A stretch of DNA of 64,000 bases from Stutzerimonas kunmingensis. Its GTDB lineage: Bacteria > Pseudomonadota > Gammaproteobacteria > Pseudomonadales > Pseudomonadaceae. The number at the start of each line of letters is the position of its first letter. Within the stretch, counting starts at the first letter, position 1. Of this stretch, positions 46,545 through 55,817 are shown piece after piece. The notes under the pieces were generated by a model that saw nothing but the letters and a program-made list of their open reading frames with translations, did not search any database and was not told the origin of the DNA. The DNA lies in assembly GCF_014764705.1 (NCBI RefSeq), contig NZ_JACXXG010000014.1, forward strand, positions 1 to 64,000, read 5' to 3'. The translations under genes and the position numbers were made by a program.

Positions 46545-48629
46545 TTACAGCGGACCGATGCTGGTGCAGCTGTTTGCGGCTTTGGCATGCTTCTGCAGAA
46601 CCGGCAGCTGCGGACGGTACTTGCCACTGCTCACGTCCAGCGACATGGCGTACTCACCCCACCAAGGACCGGCAGCCCAGTAGGTGCTCGGGATGCAGTT
46701 CTGACGCAGGTAAGCCAGCAGGTTGTCGGTAGCGACGATGGCCGAGGGCGAGAAGTCCGGTACGCCGTGCTCACCAATATAGCCGCGCAGCTTGTTCTGC
46801 TTGAGCCAGTCGACGAAGGGCTTGACGCGATTGACACCAATCATCGGGTCGAATTTCTCGGCCTTGTCGAAGTAGTTGCCCGAGAAATCCTTGTCCACGT
46901 ACATGTGCGCTTCATAAACCAGGTTGTTCTTCGGATCACGCATCCACGGGTTGGTGACCAGCTGGGTGTTGTAGTGCGGCCAGTGGAAGGCGCTCGACCA
47001 GCGATCGCCCGCTACGTAGATCCAGCGCTTGGAGTCGACGGTGCGGATTGCCTGAGCAGCAGCCAGGGCAGCTTGCGGCCAGAGCCCGTTGGTGGAGTGC
47101 GGCTCGTTCATCAGGCCGTAGCCCTCGACGGCAGGATGGTTGACCACCTGCTGCACGATCTGCTTCCACACCGCAGCGAAGGAACTGATGGGCACTTCTT
47201 TGGAGCCGATCAGCTTGCCGTAGTAACGGTAGTAGTTGTGCAGGTCGAGAATCACCTTGACGTTGTGCTTCTGCGCGAAGTCCAGCGACTGCTTCAGGCG
47301 GGCGAACTCCTCAGCGTTCAGCGGAGAGTTCAGTTTGGGCTGGATACGCTCCCAGAGGAACGGCAGGCGAACCAGCGGCATGCCCAGGTCGGAGTACTTC
47401 TTGTAGTAAGACTCGGCCGGGTAGGTGTAGTTGGTGCCATGCTTGCCCGGAACAACCGACGGGCCGAAGCCTGCGCCGGACAGGTTGACGCCGACCAGCA
47501 GCGGCTTGCCGTTGGTGGTGTCAGGTGCGGTAGGCGCAGGCGCCGGAGCCGGTGCTGCTTCCACTGGCGGAGTAGTCAGAGCCGGAGACGACGGAGAGCT
47601 GGTCGATGTGCTTACTACCGAGATGGTCTTCGGATAACCCAGCGTGGTGCCATTGATCACAGCGCCATCGAGAAAGACGCTCATGTTGCTGCCAACCAGC
47701 TGAGTGCGCAGCACCTTGCGGGTCTGGCCGTCAGCGAGCTTCACCACAGCGCCAGTCTTGAACGCTGCCACGTTGGCGCTGCTTGCCTGAATAGAGAAGG
47801 CGGCAGCAGTACGGAACATACCGTTCAGCCAATGAGTATTGGTGTAGTTGTTCAGGTTACTGGTCGCAATGACTGAGTTAGTCGGAGCAGTAGGCGCCGG
47901 AGCCGGGCTGGTAGTAGAGGTTGTCGCCAGCGATAACTTGTTGGGTGCGCCGACCACACTCCCGTTAACTGCCGCACCCTCGAGATAGACGCTCATATTT
48001 GCGCCGACAACTTGCACCTGGGTAACTTTGCGGACCTGGCCATCTGCCAGTTTTGCCGACGCACCAACTTTGAAAGCGGCCTTGTTGGCAGCACTTGCTG
48101 GAATGGAGAAGCCCGGCGACTTGCGCCATACACCATTGAGCCAATCGGTATTGGTGAATGCATTGATGCTGGTCGAGTGTGCAGCGACGGTGGTCGGTGA
48201 AGTGACCGGAGCGGTGGAAGTTATCGGCGCCGTAACGGCCGTACTACCGATGGTGACCACCTGCGGTGCGCCAACCTTGTTGCCGTCCAGCTTTGCACCT
48301 TCCAGGAAGATGCTCATGTTGCTGCCGACGATCTGTGCGCGGCTGATCTTGCGTACCTGACCGTCTGCCAGTCGTACCGAAACGCCGGCCACGAACGCGG
48401 TGCGGTTTGCCGAGGTGGCAGGGATCGAGAAGCCGGCGCCGGTGCGCCAGACACCGTTCAGCCAATCGGTGTTGGTGAACGCGTTGATCTTGGCGGAAAC
48501 CGATACAGCGGCAACCGTGGATGCAGCGGCATAAGGCGTGGTTACAACAGTGACGCCACCCAGAAGAACAGCGGCGGCGATGGAAGCGACGAGTGCCTTG
48601 CGGGCACCGGAAAACAGGTTGGTGGACAT
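46545..48629 (-). CDS. Secreted glycoside hydrolase family 5 with three N-terminal repeats
   Basis: 694 residues. An export signal (residues 1-36), three repeats of about 80 residues (48-127, 155-234, 259-338) joined by Ser/Thr/Pro linkers, then a GH5 barrel (375-690). The catalytic acid/base is Glu509 in YGLMNEPHS and the nucleophile Glu620 in YIGEHGVP. LDLHNYYRYYG is the usual barrel strand. GH5 enzymes cut beta-1,4 or beta-1,3 glucans and mannans. The repeats may bind a polysaccharide. A role in trimming a self-made biofilm polymer is possible but unproven. Confidence 0.92.
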   Translation of the reverse strand: MSTNLFSGARKALVASIAAAVLLGGVTVVTTPYAAASTVAAVSVSAKINAFTNTDWLNGVWRTGAGFSIPATSANRTAFVAGVSVRLADGQVRKISRAQIVGSNMSIFLEGAKLDGNKVGAPQVVTIGSTAVTAPITSTAPVTSPTTVAAHSTSINAFTNTDWLNGVWRKSPGFSIPASAANKAAFKVGASAKLADGQVRKVTQVQVVGANMSVYLEGAAVNGSVVGAPNKLSLATTSTTSPAPAPTAPTNSVIATSNLNNYTNTHWLNGMFRTAAAFSIQASSANVAAFKTGAVVKLADGQTRKVLRTQLVGSNMSVFLDGAVINGTTLGYPKTISVVSTSTSSPSSPALTTPPVEAAPAPAPAPTAPDTTNGKPLLVGVNLSGAGFGPSVVPGKHGTNYTYPAESYYKKYSDLGMPLVRLPFLWERIQPKLNSPLNAEEFARLKQSLDFAQKHNVKVILDLHNYYRYYGKLIGSKEVPISSFAAVWKQIVQQVVNHPAVEGYGLMNEPHSTNGLWPQAALAAAQAIRTVDSKRWIYVAGDRWSSAFHWPHYNTQLVTNPWMRDPKNNLVYEAHMYVDKDFSGNYFDKAEKFDPMIGVNRVKPFVDWLKQNKLRGYIGEHGVPDFSPSAIVATDNLLAYLRQNCIPSTYWAAGPWWGEYAMSLDVSSGKYRPQLPVLQKHAKAANSCTSIGPL
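47616..48488 (-). repeat. Triplicated 80-residue module in the GH5 protein
   Basis: Three copies at 48249-48488, 47928-48167 and 47616-47855. Each has NxxTNTxWLNG, (A/G)FSIxAxSAN, VxLADGQxRKV, VGxNMSVFLEGAxxNGxxVG. Copies one and two are closest. The copies are separated by proline/threonine linkers. I do not recognise this module as a named carbohydrate-binding family. Confidence 0.85.
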
Positions 48630-49163
48630 TGAGTCTCTCCGGAACTTACTACTTCAAAGGCCGAGCCTTTAAAAAGTGACGGGAGGTCGATAAGTCGTGG
48701 GGCGTTGCTCTTGAGGAGGGCCGCGGTGTCACAACAAACGAACCGTTCAACAAGAAATTTCCCGCCGTCCACCCCCTGAACAAACCGGTAAATCGTCTTG
48801 CGTGGCGGCTTTATAATAGGTTCCAAAAATTAATGGAAATTTTTTTGTCAGTAATAGATCGCCAGAAAAACGCCGTACAGGGCAAATAACATTAAGTTGC
48901 CATTACTCATATGGCGATAGCTGTCGAATTGATATTACGTTTAACCCCCCTAGTTGGTTGCCTGGCGCCAAAATAAGCGTCGGCTTTTTGAACTTCTGCG
49001 GTCTTAAGAGGGATTAACCGCTATCGGACTTGCCGACGAACGGTATATAGCAGAGGAGCTGATAGCCGTCCGTTAGGGGCTAAGAAACTGGCTGCTGGAG
49101 GTAACCGATCTTCGTCGGCAGATGGCTGTCGGATGCCTTACCGAACGACGAAACGGAGGCACC
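48630..49163. other. AT-rich upstream region of the GH5 and DUF2945 genes
   Basis: About 530 bases and divergent promoters. A small hairpin AAAGGC-TCG-GCCTTT (48659-48673) lies in the GH5 leader. From 48830 to 49000 the DNA is AT-rich, and TATAATAGG-type words near 48811-48820 could be promoter elements on either strand. No gene is visible. Confidence 0.5.
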
Positions 49164-49376
49164 ATGAGCCATAAGTACAAAGTGGGCGATCACGTCAGCT
49201 GGAACTCGGAAGCAGGACGGGTTAGCGGTCACATCACCCGCGTGCACACAGCGGACACCGAATTCATGGGCCGCACACGGCACGCCAGCCCGGATGCCCC
49301 GCAATACGAGATCAAGAGCGACAAGACCGATCATGTGGCGATGCATAAAGAGTCGGCACTCAGGAAGCTGAGGTGA
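49164..49376 (+). CDS. DUF2945 / HVA1-TUDOR small protein
   Basis: 70 residues: YKVGDHVSWNSEAGRVSGHI, RHASPDAPQYEIKSDKTDHVAMHKESAL is the shape of the hypervirulence-associated TUDOR domain. ATG 49164 was chosen over an upstream ATG because GGAGGC precedes it. It overlaps nothing and lies four bases ahead of the DUF488 gene, so they may be cotranscribed. Confidence 0.85.
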   Translation: MSHKYKVGDHVSWNSEAGRVSGHITRVHTADTEFMGRTRHASPDAPQYEIKSDKTDHVAMHKESALRKLR

Positions 49377-49379
49377 GGC

Positions 49380-49961
49380 ATGGTTCAGCCAGCCACGGTG
49401 TGGACCATCGGCCACTCGACGCGCTCTCTGGAGCAGCTGATCGAGATACTGCGCCACCATCAGATCGAGGCCATCGCCGACGTCCGCCGCTTTCCCGGCT
49501 CACGGCGATTGCCGCAGTTCGGCGAGGCAGCGCTGCGCGAAGGTCTGGAAGCGCACGGGCTGCACTATCAATGGATCGAAGAGCTGGGCGGCAGACGGCG
49601 ACCTCTGAAGGATTCGCCAAGCCTGGCCTGGCGCAACAGCTCCTTTCGCGGCTATGCCGATCATTTGCGCAGCGATGAATTCAACCGCGGTCTGCAGCGC
49701 CTACTGGAAATGGCGGCGCAACGACGCACGGCGATGATGTGCGCCGAGGTGCTCTGGTGGCGCGGCCATCGTTCGCTGGTTTCGGACGTGTTGAAGATAC
49801 GCGGCATCGAAGTCCTTCATATCCAGGACGAGAAGCCGCCGACCGCCCACCCGTTCACCGCTCCTGCCCGCCTGGTCGACGGGCAGCTGAGCTATGCGGA
49901 GGGCAACCGAGAGTCGCTGAGAAAGGAAGTCGGCAGCGGGCAGATCAATCTGGATCTGTAG
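49380..49961 (+). CDS. DUF488 family protein
   Basis: 193 residues: TIGHSTRSLEQLIEILRHHQIEAIADVRRFPGSRRLPQF at the N-terminus (only part needed: TIGHSTRSLEQLIEIL and DVRRFPGSRR), ELGGRRRP, FRGYADHL and MCAEVLWWRGHRSLVSDVL. Function of the family is not established. It begins four bases after the DUF2945 stop. Confidence 0.9.
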   Translation: MVQPATVWTIGHSTRSLEQLIEILRHHQIEAIADVRRFPGSRRLPQFGEAALREGLEAHGLHYQWIEELGGRRRPLKDSPSLAWRNSSFRGYADHLRSDEFNRGLQRLLEMAAQRRTAMMCAEVLWWRGHRSLVSDVLKIRGIEVLHIQDEKPPTAHPFTAPARLVDGQLSYAEGNRESLRKEVGSGQINLDL

Positions 49962-50006
49962 CGGCCACTGGGTTGGTCATTGCGACCACCCCGGTATGGG
50001 ATCGGC

Positions 50007-50843
50007 TCAGGCGCGTTCGATGCGATCCGGGTGGATGACGATGCGGCCCTGCTTGTACAGACCACCGATAGCCTTCTTGAAGTTGCCCTTGCTGACTCCG
50101 AAGCGACGGGCAATTTCCTCGGCCGGGCTCTTGTCGCTGACATCCAGCGAGCCCTGGTTTTCTTCCAGCTTCTGCAGGATCAACGCCTGTAGCGCATCGG
50201 TCGCTTCGCTGCCCACCGGCTGCAGGCTCAGGCTGATCTTGCCGTCGGGCCGCAGCTCCTTGATGTAACCGCGCTCGCGCATGCCACCACGGAGAAACTT
50301 GAACGCCTCGTTCTTGTGAATCAGGCCCCAGTGCTGGCCGTTGATGATCGCCTTGAAACCGAGATCGGTGGCTTCGACGATCAGCAGGTCCACCGCTTCT
50401 CCTACCTTGTAGTTCGCCGGGGTCTTGTCCAGATAGCGGTCCAGGCGCGCCGTGGCGGTAATGCGCCGGGTGCGCTTGTCGATGTAGACGTAGACCACGC
50501 AGTAATCACCCACCTGCAGCGGCCGCTTCTCTTCCGAGTGCGGCAAGAGCAGGTCCTTGGGTAGTCCCCAGTCGAGAAACAATCCGACGCGGTTGATCTC
50601 GGCCACCTTCAGGCTGGCGAATTCACCGACCTGCACCATGGGCTTTTCGGTGGTGGCGATCAGCTTGTCCTCGCTATCGAGGTAGATGAAGACGTTCAGC
50701 CAGTCATCCACCTCGGTCGGCATGTCCTTGGGGATATAGCGGTTGGGCAGCAGGATTTCGCCGTCCGGGCCGCCGTCCAGATAGAGGCCGAAACCGGTGT
50801 GCTTGACGATCTGCAGGCTGTTGTAACGTCCGATTGCGGCCAT
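50007..50843 (-). CDS. CvfB/YitL-family RNA-binding protein
   Basis: 278 residues with several S1-like beta-barrels (IGRYNSLQIVKHTGFGLYLDG; VGEFASLKVAEINRVGLFLDWGL; KVGEAVDLLIVEATDLGFKAIINGQHWG) and a winged-helix end (SPAEEIARRFGVSKGNFKKAIGGLYKQGRI). It is homologous to conserved virulence factor B and may regulate gene expression through RNA. It is alone on this strand before the glucose dehydrogenase. Confidence 0.92.
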   Translation of the reverse strand: MAAIGRYNSLQIVKHTGFGLYLDGGPDGEILLPNRYIPKDMPTEVDDWLNVFIYLDSEDKLIATTEKPMVQVGEFASLKVAEINRVGLFLDWGLPKDLLLPHSEEKRPLQVGDYCVVYVYIDKRTRRITATARLDRYLDKTPANYKVGEAVDLLIVEATDLGFKAIINGQHWGLIHKNEAFKFLRGGMRERGYIKELRPDGKISLSLQPVGSEATDALQALILQKLEENQGSLDVSDKSPAEEIARRFGVSKGNFKKAIGGLYKQGRIVIHPDRIERA

Positions 50844-50884
50844 GTGGGCGGTCCCGAATATAAAGGCGGCGATTCTAGCGCCTG

Positions 50885-53215
50885 TCAGCGTGGCAGTGCA
50901 TAGGCGATCACCGAATCACCGGCCTTGGTGCCCAGCGAGCCATGCCCGCCGGCAACCACCACGACCATCTGCCGGCCGGAGCGGCTCTCGTAGGTCATCG
51001 GCGTGGCCTGGCCGCCGGCCGGCAGACGTGCTTTCCATAGTTCGCGGCCGGTGCTGACATCGTAGGCACGCAGGTAGTAGTCCAGCGTGCCGCTCAGGAA
51101 CGCGACGCCACCAGCGGTGAGCATCGGTCCGCCAAGGCTCGGCACCCCCATCTTGAACGGTAGCGGAATCGGCGAACGATCGCGCACCGTGCCGTTCTTG
51201 CGCAGCCAATGCGTCTTGCCGGTACGCAGATCGGCGCCAGCCACATAGCCCCAAGGCGGCGCGGTGCATGGCAGGCCAATGGGCGAGACGAAAGCCTTCA
51301 GCTCAACGGCGAAGGGCGAGCCGAAGTTCTCGTTGAGGAACGGCTCCTCCTCGGACACGTAGGTCGTCTCGGCATCCTCCCGGGGAATCAGCTTCGAGGT
51401 GAAGGCCAGATAGGCCGGCGCGCTGAATACCATCTGTCGCACCGGGTCCACCGCTACGCCGCCCCAGTTGAACACCCCGAAATTGCCCGGATGGACCAGG
51501 GTGCCCTGGGTCGATGGCGGGGTGTACCGCCCTTCGTAGCGCAGCGAGTGGAACTGGATGTGGCACATCATCTGGTCGATCAGCGTGGCACCCCACAGGT
51601 CCTTGCCCTGCAGCTTCGGCGGCTCGTAGGTCAGTGCCGACGCAGGCTGCGTCCTGGCGACCCAGTCACCCTTGGCCGCGCCCTGCGGTGCAGGCACCTC
51701 GCGCACCGGCAGGACCGGCTCACCCGTGCGACGGTCGAGTACATAGATGTCGCCCTGCTTGGTCGGCGCCACCAGCGCGGGCACCGGCCCCTCCTCGGTC
51801 TGGATGTCGATCAGGCTCGGCTGCGCCGGTACGTCCATGTCCCAGAGGTCATGGCGCACGGTCTGGAAGATCCAGCGCAGCTGGCCGCTATCCAGATCGA
51901 GGGCGACGATTGAGGAGGAAAAACGCTCGCTGTTCTCGCTGCGCTTACCGCCCCACTGATCCGGCACCTGATTGCCCAGCGGCACGTAGATCAGCCCCAG
52001 CGCCTCGTCCGCACTGGAAATGCTCCAGCTGTTCGGGCTGCTCGCGCTGTAGGTCTGCCCGGCGGCGATCGGGGCCGTTTCATCCGGATTGCCCGGGTCC
52101 CAGTTCCATTTCAGCTCGCCGGTATAGACGTCATAGGCACGGATGACGCCGGACGGCTCGTTGGCGCGAACGTTGTCATTCACCGCTCCGCCGACGATCA
52201 CCCGATCACGCGCGACCACCGGCGGCGACGTGGAATAGTAGAAGCCTTCCTTCACGTGGGGCATGTTCGCCCAGAGATCTACCGCGCCGTTGTCGCCGAA
52301 ACCGGGGCAAATCTCCCCGGTCTTCGCATCCAGCGCGATCAGCCTGGCATCGGCGGTTGGCATGAACAGCCGCTGCCGACAGGCCTGGTCCTCGGTCGCC
52401 GGCGGCGCTGCATGGTAGGAGAGCCCGCGGCAGGTCAGGTGCTGGCGGTTGACCGAATGCGGCACCTCGGGATCGAAGCGCCAGCGCTCCTCGCCGGTTT
52501 CGGCATCCAGCGCGATGACCAGATTGTGCGGCGTGCACAGGTACAGGCTGTCATCGACCTTGAGCGGGGTGACTTCGTAGGTGGTTTCATCCGGATCGTC
52601 CGGACCGCGCAGATCCCCGGTCTGGTAATGCCACACCGGCTCCAGCCGCTCGACGTTGTGCGGCGTGATCTGTGCCAGCGGCGAGTAGCGCTGGCCCTGC
52701 TGGCTTCGTCCGTAGGCGTGCCAGTCGCCGGCCGGCACGACTTGGTCCATGGCAGGCGCTTCGGCCAAAGGCGGCGGCAGCATGCCCTTGATGTCGTGAC
52801 TGTCGTGCCCAACGGCGTACACCGCTGCTGCACCCCAAAGCACGACCGCCAGCATCAGCGGCAGCGCGGCGCCGCCCCAGGCGCGAAAACCGAAGTGCTG
52901 CCAGCCCAGTCGCTGCGCGATCCAGGGCGTCAGCAGCCACAACCCGAGCGGCGCGATGATGCTGCCGCGCGGCGCCAGTTGCCACCAGTCCAGCCCCACT
53001 TCGTACAGCGCCCAACCGAGCGCGCCGAGCATCAGCAGCGCGTAAACCCAAAGCGCCGCGCGGCGGCGCATCAGCAGCATGACCCCGGTCAGCAGAAACC
53101 CTGCCGCGACGATGGCGAAATACCAGGTACCGCCAAGGCTGACGACCTTCGCTCCCCCTGCACCGAGCGCAAGCCCGACGATGATGCAGAACACTCCGCT
53201 GATGACCACAGCCAC
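50885..53215 (-). CDS. gcd: Membrane-bound PQQ-dependent glucose dehydrogenase
   Basis: 776 residues. Five N-terminal helices (residues 1-140) anchor the protein; the rest is the eight-bladed PQQ propeller with DWHAYGRSQQGQRYSPLAQI, LYLCTPHNLVIALDAETGEERWRFD, DLDSGQLRWIFQTVRHDLWDMD and the C-terminal GTLDYYLRAYDVSTGRELWK. It oxidises glucose to gluconate in the periplasm and passes electrons to ubiquinone. A close quinate/shikimate dehydrogenase relation should be considered. Confidence 0.93.
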   Translation of the reverse strand: MAVVISGVFCIIVGLALGAGGAKVVSLGGTWYFAIVAAGFLLTGVMLLMRRRAALWVYALLMLGALGWALYEVGLDWWQLAPRGSIIAPLGLWLLTPWIAQRLGWQHFGFRAWGGAALPLMLAVVLWGAAAVYAVGHDSHDIKGMLPPPLAEAPAMDQVVPAGDWHAYGRSQQGQRYSPLAQITPHNVERLEPVWHYQTGDLRGPDDPDETTYEVTPLKVDDSLYLCTPHNLVIALDAETGEERWRFDPEVPHSVNRQHLTCRGLSYHAAPPATEDQACRQRLFMPTADARLIALDAKTGEICPGFGDNGAVDLWANMPHVKEGFYYSTSPPVVARDRVIVGGAVNDNVRANEPSGVIRAYDVYTGELKWNWDPGNPDETAPIAAGQTYSASSPNSWSISSADEALGLIYVPLGNQVPDQWGGKRSENSERFSSSIVALDLDSGQLRWIFQTVRHDLWDMDVPAQPSLIDIQTEEGPVPALVAPTKQGDIYVLDRRTGEPVLPVREVPAPQGAAKGDWVARTQPASALTYEPPKLQGKDLWGATLIDQMMCHIQFHSLRYEGRYTPPSTQGTLVHPGNFGVFNWGGVAVDPVRQMVFSAPAYLAFTSKLIPREDAETTYVSEEEPFLNENFGSPFAVELKAFVSPIGLPCTAPPWGYVAGADLRTGKTHWLRKNGTVRDRSPIPLPFKMGVPSLGGPMLTAGGVAFLSGTLDYYLRAYDVSTGRELWKARLPAGGQATPMTYESRSGRQMVVVVAGGHGSLGTKAGDSVIAYALPR

Positions 53216-53381
53216 GGCCTGTCTCCCTCGATCTTGTTATTCAAATCACCACACTGCGACGGCCAGCAGGGCTGGCCATCATGAGAGTGGGACAGGCGAC
53301 GAGCGGGAATGCTCCGTGCACAGGGGCGATTGGCGCGACGTGACTTGGCAAGACGGGGCCGGCAGCCGCGCCAGGCGAGAC

Positions 53382-54530
53382 TTACTGGGTGTCCAGGCCA
53401 ACCTGAAGCAACTTGCTGTCAGCCGCGTCGGTCAGCAGATAGAGGTAACCGTCGGGGCCAAGGCGTACGTCGCGGATGCGCGCACCGAGGTCCTTGAGCA
53501 GGCGTTCCTCACCAACCACGCGGTCGCCGTCGAGCTGCAGGCGTATCAGCGACTGATCCACCAGCGCGCCGATGAACAGACTGTGCTGCCAGCCGGGAAA
53601 GCGCTCGGCATCGTAGAACGCCATCCCACTGACGCCCGGCGATTTTTTCCAGACGTGGTGCGGCGGCTCGGTGCCCTCGACGGTTTCGCCCTCGGCTTCA
53701 GGAATCGGCAGCATGCTGTAGTTGATGCCGTGGGTTGCCAGCGGCCAGCCGTAGTTCTTGCCGGCCTGGGGAATGTTGACCTCGTCACCGCCGCGCGGCC
53801 CATGTTCGTGGGTCCAGAGCACGCCGCTCCAGGGGTTGAGTGCGGCGCCCTGCTGGTTGCGATGGCCGTAGGACCAGATTTCCGGTCGCGCGCCGTTCTG
53901 CCCGACGAAGGGGTTGTCCTCCGGCACACTGCCATCCAGGCCGATGCGCACCACCTTGCCCTGATGCTTGTCGAGGTCCTGTGAGGTCGGCCGCTGATTG
54001 TTTTCGCCGAGCGCGACGAACAGATGCCCGTTGCCATCGAACACCAGCCGCGAGCCGAAGTGCACCCCGGTGGAGAGCTTCGGCAGCTGACGGAAGATAA
54101 CCTCGAAGTTCTCCAGCCGTGTGTCATCGTCACTCAGCCGGCCACGACCGACCGCCGTTCCTGCCTTGCCCTGCTCACCAGCCTCGGCATAGGTCAGGTA
54201 GACCAGGCGGTCCTTTTCGAAGTCCGGCGACAATCGCACGTCGAGCAAACCACCCTGGGAGCGGGCGAAGACCTCCGGCACGCCAGCAAGCGGCTCGGAG
54301 AGGCTGCCATCCAGGCCGATCACGCGCAGGCGTCCAGGCCGTTCGGTCACCAGCATGCGCTTGCCGTCCGGCAGGAAGGCCAGTGCCCAGGCGTTTTCAA
54401 GGCCGCTGGCGATCTCCTTGACCGTTACCGGCCCGGCCTCGCTGGAATGACGTTCAGTTTCGGCGACAGCCTGCAGCGAAGCGGCGATGGCAAAACCACA
54501 GAGCGTGGTGCGAATGGCATGGCGCAGCAT
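53382..54530 (-). CDS. Soluble PQQ-dependent aldose sugar dehydrogenase (YliI-like)
   Basis: 382 residues with a signal peptide (MLRHAIRTTLCGFAIAASLQAVA) and the six-bladed propeller: GLENAWALAFLPDGKRMLVTERPGRLRVI, ARSQGGLLDVRLSPDF, TGVHFGSRLVFDGNGHLFVALGE, SYGHRNQQGAALNP, WTHEHGPRGGDEVN, each typical of soluble PQQ aldose dehydrogenases that work in the periplasm. It lies in the same direction, 166 bases upstream of gcd, so both sugar oxidation enzymes could be linked. Confidence 0.93.
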   Translation of the reverse strand: MLRHAIRTTLCGFAIAASLQAVAETERHSSEAGPVTVKEIASGLENAWALAFLPDGKRMLVTERPGRLRVIGLDGSLSEPLAGVPEVFARSQGGLLDVRLSPDFEKDRLVYLTYAEAGEQGKAGTAVGRGRLSDDDTRLENFEVIFRQLPKLSTGVHFGSRLVFDGNGHLFVALGENNQRPTSQDLDKHQGKVVRIGLDGSVPEDNPFVGQNGARPEIWSYGHRNQQGAALNPWSGVLWTHEHGPRGGDEVNIPQAGKNYGWPLATHGINYSMLPIPEAEGETVEGTEPPHHVWKKSPGVSGMAFYDAERFPGWQHSLFIGALVDQSLIRLQLDGDRVVGEERLLKDLGARIRDVRLGPDGYLYLLTDAADSKLLQVGLDTQ

Positions 54531-54711
54531 GGTCTTCCTCTCAGGTGATGATCCGGCGTCGAGAAACTCGCTTTCGCGGCTAATTGAAGACCAGACGGCT
54601 CGCTGAGTGGTTGCAAAAACGCTTCAAGAAATGACGGCCTGCAAAAACCTGAACAAATTTTGATCAAATCTGTATAATGCCCGGTTCGACTGATTAAAGG
54701 AAAAGCGATCC

Positions 54712-54891
54712 ATGGCCACTAAAACCACCAGCGCCAAGCGCAAGCCCGAACCCGCCACCGAAACCAGCCAGTCCCTCGCTGCGCAAATGGCCGCTTTCAT
54801 CAAGGCAGGCGGCGAAGTCCAGACCATCCCCAACGGTGTGAGTGGCCAGACCAACGGTCCTTCCCGCCAGATCACCATCAGCAAGAAGTGA
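54712..54891 (+). CDS. Small conserved basic protein (59 aa)
   Basis: 59 residues starting MATKTTSAKRKPEPATE, with SLAAQMAAFIKAGGEVQTIP and a basic end PSRQITISKK. AAAGGAAAAG precedes the ATG and a -10-like TATAAT lies at 54672-54677. The lysine-rich disordered start suggests nucleic acid or protein binding. Members occur next to the pseudouridine synthase in Pseudomonas as far as I recall; no function is known to me. Confidence 0.75.
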   Translation: MATKTTSAKRKPEPATETSQSLAAQMAAFIKAGGEVQTIPNGVSGQTNGPSRQITISKK

Positions 54892-54969
54892 TCTGAACCG
54901 CCTTCGGCGAGCCGGCTTTATCATGGCTCGCCGCGTTCTACCTCCTCCTTTCTCGTCTCCGAGCGCACC

Positions 54970-55695
54970 ATGACCGACCCCGTACGCCTTGCCAAACGCC
55001 TCGCCGAGCAACTCGGCTGTTCCCGGCGCGAGGCCGAGCTGTATATCGAGGGTGGTTGGGTAACGGTCGACGGAGAACTGGTCGAAGTGCCTTTCATCAA
55101 GGTGCGACCTGAACAGCGTGTCGAACTGCAGGCCGGCGCTACCGCGAAGGAAATCACGCCTGTGACGCTGCTGCTGCACAAACCGGCCGGGCAGGTGATC
55201 GATGCCGACGTCGACAGCACCCGCCGCATACTGCAGGCCAGCGAGCACTGGAGCGACGACCCCAGCCGCAACGAAGCCCTGCAGCGCCATCTGCTCCAGC
55301 AGAACCTGTTGCTGCCTCTGGACGCCGACGCCAGCGGGCTGACCGTCTTCAGCCAGCAACGCGAAGTGATCCGCCTGCTCACCAGCACGCGCGACAAGCT
55401 GGAGCAGGAATACGTCGTCGAAGTGAGCGGCGAAGCCGAAGAAAACGGGCTGGCCCTGCTCGCCAAGGGCATTGGCCACCGCGGCAAGATCCTGCCCAAG
55501 GCCAAGGTCAGCTGGCAGAGCGAAAACCGTCTGCGCCTGGTGATCAAGGAACCCGCGCCCGGCGAAGTCCGCCTGCTCTGCGAAGCCATCGGGCTGACGG
55601 TGCTTGCCTGCAAACGCATTCGCATCGGCCGCCTGTCCATGGCCAAACTACCGGCCGGCCAGTGGCGTTTTGTCGGCGAACACGAGCGCTTCTGA
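54970..55695 (+). CDS. RluF/RsuA-family rRNA pseudouridine synthase
   Basis: 241 residues. An S4 RNA-binding domain (RLAKRLAEQLGCSRREAELYIEGGWVTVDG) is followed by the catalytic domain with the active aspartate in LPLDADASGLTVFS (Asp near 118) and the family motif LHKPAGQVID. It converts a uridine of 23S or 16S rRNA to pseudouridine. Exact position is not deducible. It lies 78 bases after the 59-residue gene on the same strand. Confidence 0.93.
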   Translation: MTDPVRLAKRLAEQLGCSRREAELYIEGGWVTVDGELVEVPFIKVRPEQRVELQAGATAKEITPVTLLLHKPAGQVIDADVDSTRRILQASEHWSDDPSRNEALQRHLLQQNLLLPLDADASGLTVFSQQREVIRLLTSTRDKLEQEYVVEVSGEAEENGLALLAKGIGHRGKILPKAKVSWQSENRLRLVIKEPAPGEVRLLCEAIGLTVLACKRIRIGRLSMAKLPAGQWRFVGEHERF

Positions 55696-55817
55696 CGCCG
55701 TACCCGCACGCCATCGCCAGCACCGGCTGGCGGAGCACGCTTGCTTTACCTGCCCTGCTGAATCAGTCTTGAGCGGCAATTCGCCACGACGGCGCTTTCA
55801 CTCAAGACAGGACCGCG

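Noticed and set aside
48900..48945. A weak FleQ-like sequence upstream of the GH5 gene
   Set aside because: The match to the GTCaNTAAAtTGAC pattern is poor, and no regulon logic could be shown.
53216..53381. Reading frames on the plus strand overlapping gcd and its neighbour
   Set aside because: They are shadows of the two PQQ dehydrogenase genes; no independent features.
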